Positions 6,577 through 10,216 of a stretch of 10,216 nucleotides of DNA are shown here, one piece after another. A program made the position numbers and the translations under genes. Within the stretch, counting starts at the first letter, position 1; the number at the start of each line of letters is the position of its first letter. The stretch comes from Oscillospiraceae bacterium (GTDB lineage: Bacteria > Bacillota > Clostridia > Oscillospirales > Ruminococcaceae). The notes beneath the pieces are model-generated. The model was not told where the DNA came from, did no database searches, and saw only the letters and a program-made list of their open reading frames with translations. The stretch covers positions 1 to 10,216 of the forward strand of contig JAFUQL010000227.1 in NCBI GenBank assembly GCA_017472375.1, read 5' to 3'.

Positions 6577-7595
6577 CGGCGGCCTCCCATCTCTGCCAGC
6601 CGGCAGACGGCGGTCTGCAGCAGGATCTCGTCCTCCACCGGAGAGCTTTTGAGCTTTTCGTCCAGCTCCTGCAGCAGATCCAGGCAGCGGACGAGCTGCC
6701 CCATACTGTATCGGCTTGCCGTTTCTGCGGCTTTTCTCAGCCGCCAATCACCGCCTTTGTAGGCAAAATCTTTGAATACCGCCGTATATGCCCGGCCGGA
6801 GTTCATACCGCAGCGAACACGGTACATATCAATGTAGGTGTTCATCAGTGCAGCCGCAATGGCGACCGGGTCATTCTGCATCTGCAGCAGTGTATTCAGC
6901 TTCCGGCAGGCCAGCTCGGCCCGTCCTCCGGTGATCAGGCGTGCCATCTCAAACACGTCGGCATCCAGATTCTGGGTGCCCGCCTGCTCCACCAGCTCTT
7001 TGGTGATCTGGGTGTAGCCTGAGAGTGCCGCCAGCTTATCCACCTCGTTGCTGAGGAGAAACTGATCCTGACCGCTTCGCTCCAGCATAGCGCGGGCCGC
7101 ATCGGCGGTCAGCTCCGTTTTCAGGGCCTTTGCATGCCTCTGCATTTCCTTTATCATGTCGCCGGGCGTGGGCTGAGCCAACTCGGCGGCAAAACCGATC
7201 TTCCCGCACAGGTCGATGAACTGTTTGGCACGCTTGGCCTTTTTGGCTTTGTCGTCCTCAAACACGGTGGTGATCACAAACACCGCATTCTCGGCCGTGG
7301 CCAGTGCATCGCACAGCAGCGCAAGGTCCTTGTCGGAATAGGTCGTGGGGCGCAGGCGCGGTAGAAAAACCACACGGCGCGTGCTGAAAAAGGACACCGT
7401 TCCGGCAGCCAGCAGGATCTCCTCCACGGCGGGAGTCGGCCCGTCGATGCGGGTCATATCGGGGTCTTCCTCCTCCAGTGCGGCCAGCGCCTTTTGCGCG
7501 TGCTGCTGGACCAAATATTCCTCGGTGGAGTAAAAGTAAAACACAGGGCAGCCGCCTGCCAGCGCTTCCTTCAGTTTTTTGGGTTCGTAATTCAT
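6573..7595 (-). CDS. holA: DNA polymerase III subunit delta
   Basis: The 340-residue product has typical HolA length. It shows the N-terminal FYFYSTEEYLVQQ (about residues 19-31, the family's LLYG-EEYL-type segment), FFSTRRVVFLPRL (69-81), a central GQDQFLLSNEVDKLAAL segment and a helical C-terminal collar domain ending in DEILLQTAVCRLAEM. Delta is the wrench of the clamp loader: it opens the beta sliding clamp, working with tau/gamma (dnaX, at the left of this window) and delta prime. It follows comEC, as is common in Firmicutes, after a 52-base gap, with TGAGGT (7601-7606) just before the ATG. Its stop overlaps the rnmV start by ATGA. Confidence 0.95.
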   Translation of the reverse strand: MNYEPKKLKEALAGGCPVFYFYSTEEYLVQQHAQKALAALEEEDPDMTRIDGPTPAVEEILLAAGTVSFFSTRRVVFLPRLRPTTYSDKDLALLCDALATAENAVFVITTVFEDDKAKKAKRAKQFIDLCGKIGFAAELAQPTPGDMIKEMQRHAKALKTELTADAARAMLERSGQDQFLLSNEVDKLAALSGYTQITKELVEQAGTQNLDADVFEMARLITGGRAELACRKLNTLLQMQNDPVAIAAALMNTYIDMYRVRCGMNSGRAYTAVFKDFAYKGGDWRLRKAAETASRYSMGQLVRCLDLLQELDEKLKSSPVEDEILLQTAVCRLAEMGGRR

Positions 7596-7647
7596 GCTTC
7601 ACCTCAAACTGCAGCAGTTCCACTGCCGATGTGTATCAAAAGGCAGG

Positions 7648-9708
7648 TCACGTTAGAAAACGGACACTGCGACCGGGCCGCAGCTCTGCAGCCGGAGCAA
7701 AACCGCAGTAAACCACCGCACCACTGGTCTGTTCCAGCGGTATCCGGTCGGCCAGCAATGCGGCTGGGACGATCCCCTGTGGAACAGCCGATGGCGCCAA
7801 CAACAGGTCTACCCTCACTTCACGGAAGAATTCCGGATGCCCCGTGTGCATGGCTACAAGATAACCGCCTGCATCCAGCAGCACCAGGTTCCCCTCCTCC
7901 TGATCCATCAGTGAAAACTGCAGCTTCTGCCAATCCACCTGGGTCACTGCGCCGCTGCCGAGGTCCTCAAGCCGGATGACCTGCTCCGCATCGAATGGAA
8001 TGCCGGAGGAAGGCTCCTGCCTGAGGTCCAGCACCAGGTCCGGGCGGTCGATGCCTTGCTGTGCAAGCTGTTCGCGGACACGGTTCCAGTTTGCTGCGCC
8101 GCCCCGAAAGAGAACGACTGCCTGACCGTTTTGGCGGATGACTGCACAGGAATTGTTGGATGCACCGGCCAATTCAATGGTCACCACATCCCGCCCGAGC
8201 AGAGCGGCGAACAGGCCGGCAGTGCACAGAGTCACCGGAAGGAGCACTTTGAGCCAGCCCGCCCGGCCAAGCCGCACACACAAAAGGATCAGCACTGCCA
8301 AAAACGCCAAAACAAACAGCGTATAGGTTCTGGGCAGCGGCAGGACCGCAAACGGCAGGGCTGCGGCCTTCTTCGCCAAGGCGATCAGAAGCTTGGCACA
8401 AAGACCGGCGGGCAGAAGCAGCAGCTTCACCAGCGCACTGCTGTTCGGCAGAAGTCCCGCTCCGCAAGCCAGCAGGCCGAATATGGTGATGGGACCGGAG
8501 AGCCATGTGGTGAGCAGGTTGCCCACCACGGATGCTCCGCTGACCGTCAGCCCCTGAAGGAGCTGGACCGGCAGTGTGAACAGCGCTGCAAATACCGAGG
8601 GCAGTACCCAGCCGAGCAGGCTGAGTGCGATCTCCCTCAACGGACGATCGTCACCGTTTTGCTTCGCCCTGTTGATCACCCAGCCACAGACCAGAAGGCC
8701 CAGACAGGCACAGAAAGACAATTGAAACCCCAGATCACACACAGCATAGGGATTTGCCATGCACAAAAGCGCGCCGGCGATGCCCAGTGAGGTCAGCGGA
8801 TCGGCAGCGGCAAACAAGAAACAGCCGAGGTCGGTGATGAGCATTGCGATGCCGGCTCGAATCACCGATGGGGTCATACCCACCAATCCCATGAGGAACA
8901 CGGTGAATATCATGGAGAGCAGCGCACGGAGCCGCTGAAACCGCCCTTTGCGGTCTCGTTTTCCGGTGATGGTGCGGCTTGCAAGCGTAACGTGCAGACC
9001 GGATACCACCAGCAGATGCGAGATGCCTGCGCGGCGGAACATCAGCGACAGTTCTTCCGAAAGAAAGGAAGCATCGCCGATGCTCATGGCTGAGATCAGG
9101 CCCGCATAGGGTTGCCCCAGCGTATGCAGTACCGTCTGCGCCATGCTGCGGCTGAGACGGGTCATGCGATACTTCAGCGCATTGCTGCTCTGCAAAGGTT
9201 GATGTTCCCCCAGATACTCCGCCTCGAGGAACGCACCATCCGCATAGTACGCAAGGCGATATTCGGAGTCCTCGATCGTATACAGAGCCATACGGGCACT
9301 GAATCGATCACCCGGTTCAGCTGCCGGAAATGCGCCCGTATAAACACGGTAGCCGGCCGCCTCACCCTCTTCCGCTTCGATCGTCAGGATCCCGCGGCAC
9401 ATTCCGTCCTGGTAGGAAGGTGCTGCCGTTTCCACCCGCGCGGTCACAGTCACCTCACGGCCGGCTCGATGCCGGACCGGTGTGATGATCAACAGCTCCT
9501 GAGCGGCACTCAGCAGTACCGCAGCGACCACACCGGCGGCTGCCAGCCGAAGCGGGAGCGTGGATGCCGTGAGCTGCCCCTTCTTTCGGTACAGGGGCAA
9601 TATGGCACAAAAAGCCGCCGGCAGCAAACAGACTGCCAGCGGCAAATGAGCGCACAGCAGCCTCGCCGCCAGAAAGCCAAAGCAAATACAGGCAAGCGGT
9701 CTGCTCAT
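7648..9708 (-). CDS. comEC: ComEC/Rec2-family DNA-uptake channel protein with degenerate C-terminal domain
   Basis: The product is 686 residues; Bacillus ComEC is somewhat longer. An N-terminal pair of membrane helices (1-40, 55-75) precedes a soluble OB-like region (about 80-165, the DUF4131 position). The competence channel domain follows with GLISAMSIGDASFLSEEL (203-220), FRRAGISHLLVVSGLHVTL (224-242), TPSVIRAGI (279-287) and further helices to about 505. The tail (507-686) sits where most ComEC proteins carry a metallo-beta-lactamase domain. It keeps the fold-like pattern (VTIEL, CAVIRQNGQAVVLF) but has no HxHxDH motif and no DVGQGD motif. ComEC carries single-stranded DNA across the membrane during transformation. 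The start lies 3 bases after the upstream stop with no evident ribosome binding site, suggesting translational coupling. Confidence 0.9.
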   Translation of the reverse strand: MSRPLACICFGFLAARLLCAHLPLAVCLLPAAFCAILPLYRKKGQLTASTLPLRLAAAGVVAAVLLSAAQELLIITPVRHRAGREVTVTARVETAAPSYQDGMCRGILTIEAEEGEAAGYRVYTGAFPAAEPGDRFSARMALYTIEDSEYRLAYYADGAFLEAEYLGEHQPLQSSNALKYRMTRLSRSMAQTVLHTLGQPYAGLISAMSIGDASFLSEELSLMFRRAGISHLLVVSGLHVTLASRTITGKRDRKGRFQRLRALLSMIFTVFLMGLVGMTPSVIRAGIAMLITDLGCFLFAAADPLTSLGIAGALLCMANPYAVCDLGFQLSFCACLGLLVCGWVINRAKQNGDDRPLREIALSLLGWVLPSVFAALFTLPVQLLQGLTVSGASVVGNLLTTWLSGPITIFGLLACGAGLLPNSSALVKLLLLPAGLCAKLLIALAKKAAALPFAVLPLPRTYTLFVLAFLAVLILLCVRLGRAGWLKVLLPVTLCTAGLFAALLGRDVVTIELAGASNNSCAVIRQNGQAVVLFRGGAANWNRVREQLAQQGIDRPDLVLDLRQEPSSGIPFDAEQVIRLEDLGSGAVTQVDWQKLQFSLMDQEEGNLVLLDAGGYLVAMHTGHPEFFREVRVDLLLAPSAVPQGIVPAALLADRIPLEQTSGAVVYCGFAPAAELRPGRSVRFLT

Positions 9709-9711
9709 GAT

Positions 9712-10216
9712 TTAGTGGAAGAACAGGGGCAGCGGCTCCAGAAAGACGATGTCTTTCCGCTCAGCGGCGTCGCCCTCAGCCAGTACGGCAGCCTTGCCCA
9801 CCACTTCGCACTCGGTGTGGGACAGCAGATGCTCCAGTGCCATCAGAGAGCCGCCGGTGCTGATCACATCGTCCACGACCAGCACGCGCTTGCCCTTCAT
9901 GGAATCCAGCTCGGCCCGGTCCACCACCAGCTTCTGCTGGCCGGCGGTGGTGATGGACTGATCCTCCACCACCACAGGGTCAGGCATATAGGCCTTGATG
10001 CCTTTGCGGGCCACCACGTAGGGCTTGCCGCTCTGGCGAGCCATCTCGTGGGCCAGAGGGATGCCCTTGGCCTCAGCGGTCAGCAGGACATCGAACTCAG
10101 GGCACTTCTTCAGCAGGTCCCTGGCACAGGCCACACACAGCTCGGGGTCGCCCAGCATGATGAAGCCCGCAATGGACAGCTTGTCGTTCAGCTTGCAGAT
10201 GGGCAGCTCGCGGCCA
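9712..10216 (-). CDS. Adenine phosphoribosyltransferase-like protein (5' end outside window)
   Basis: The frame is open from the right edge and ends with TAA at 9714-9712; about 167 residues are visible. The PRPP-binding signature VLVVDDVISTGGS is clear, and upstream sit DVLLTAEAKGIPLAHEMARQ and YVVARKGIKAYM. These fit the type I phosphoribosyltransferase fold and the APRT-like subgroup of Clostridia. The expected reaction is base plus PRPP to nucleotide plus pyrophosphate (purine salvage, cytoplasm). Adenine is the best guess, but xanthine or another base cannot be excluded. The internal ATG at 10158 is not the true start, because the same frame reads on upstream (RELPICKLNDKLSIAGF) in family-like sequence. 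It is the first visible gene of the minus-strand cluster leading into comEC. Confidence 0.85.
   Translation of the reverse strand, partial: GRELPICKLNDKLSIAGFIMLGDPELCVACARDLLKKCPEFDVLLTAEAKGIPLAHEMARQSGKPYVVARKGIKAYMPDPVVVEDQSITTAGQQKLVVDRAELDSMKGKRVLVVDDVISTGGSLMALEHLLSHTECEVVGKAAVLAEGDAAERKDIVFLEPLPLFFH

Noticed and set aside
6577..6747. Longer N-terminus for RNase M5 from 6747
   Set aside because: The extra 57 residues are an out-of-frame reading of the end of holA. The ATG at 6576 has a good ribosome binding site and the family-typical N-terminus.
8056..8790. Plus-strand open frame (244 codons) inside comEC
   Set aside because: Its translation is a polar Gln/Lys-rich shadow of the ComEC membrane helices and has no family pattern.

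Overview
The window is GC-rich, densely coded, ordinary bacterial chromosome. It suggests a clostridial gut commensal of the Oscillospiraceae/Ruminococcaceae, in the Faecalibacterium / Subdoligranulum / Gemmiger range. The basis is the dnaX-ybaB-recR cluster, a Gram-positive RNase M5 gene, the comEC-holA pairing of Firmicutes, strong GGAGG-type ribosome binding sites and high GC. The genus is an inference from style, not a database match. I saw no insertion sequence, prophage, CRISPR array or integration scar.

Plus strand, left to right: the 3' part of dnaX (clamp-loader tau/gamma), ybaB (nucleoid-associated protein) and recR (recombinational repair) form the classic replication/repair operon. 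A sigma-A-type promoter (TTGACT, 17 bp, TATGAT) then drives a tRNA-Leu(UAA) gene with encoded CCA, which ends in a strong intrinsic terminator. Only 22 bases later a TTG-initiated gene begins for a polytopic membrane protein resembling the DUF6311 family. It overlaps by ATGA a gene for an RluA/RluD-family pseudouridine synthase. A DUF1963 (YwqG-like) protein gene follows.

Minus strand, read right to left: a phosphoribosyltransferase gene (cut by the window edge), comEC (DNA-uptake channel), holA (clamp-loader delta) and rnmV (RNase M5, 5S rRNA maturation) form a compact cluster. It converges on the DUF1963 gene at a shared, probably bidirectional, terminator near 5935-5985.

The main irregularities are these. 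rnmV carries an apparent one-base frameshift: the Toprim half is intact and the C-terminal half continues perfectly in another frame. ComEC ends in a domain placed like the usual metallo-beta-lactamase domain but without its metal-binding motifs, and it seems short of a membrane helix after the SGLHV motif. The membrane-protein operon has no visible promoter of its own downstream of the tRNA terminator. I found no convincing undescribed multi-gene system.
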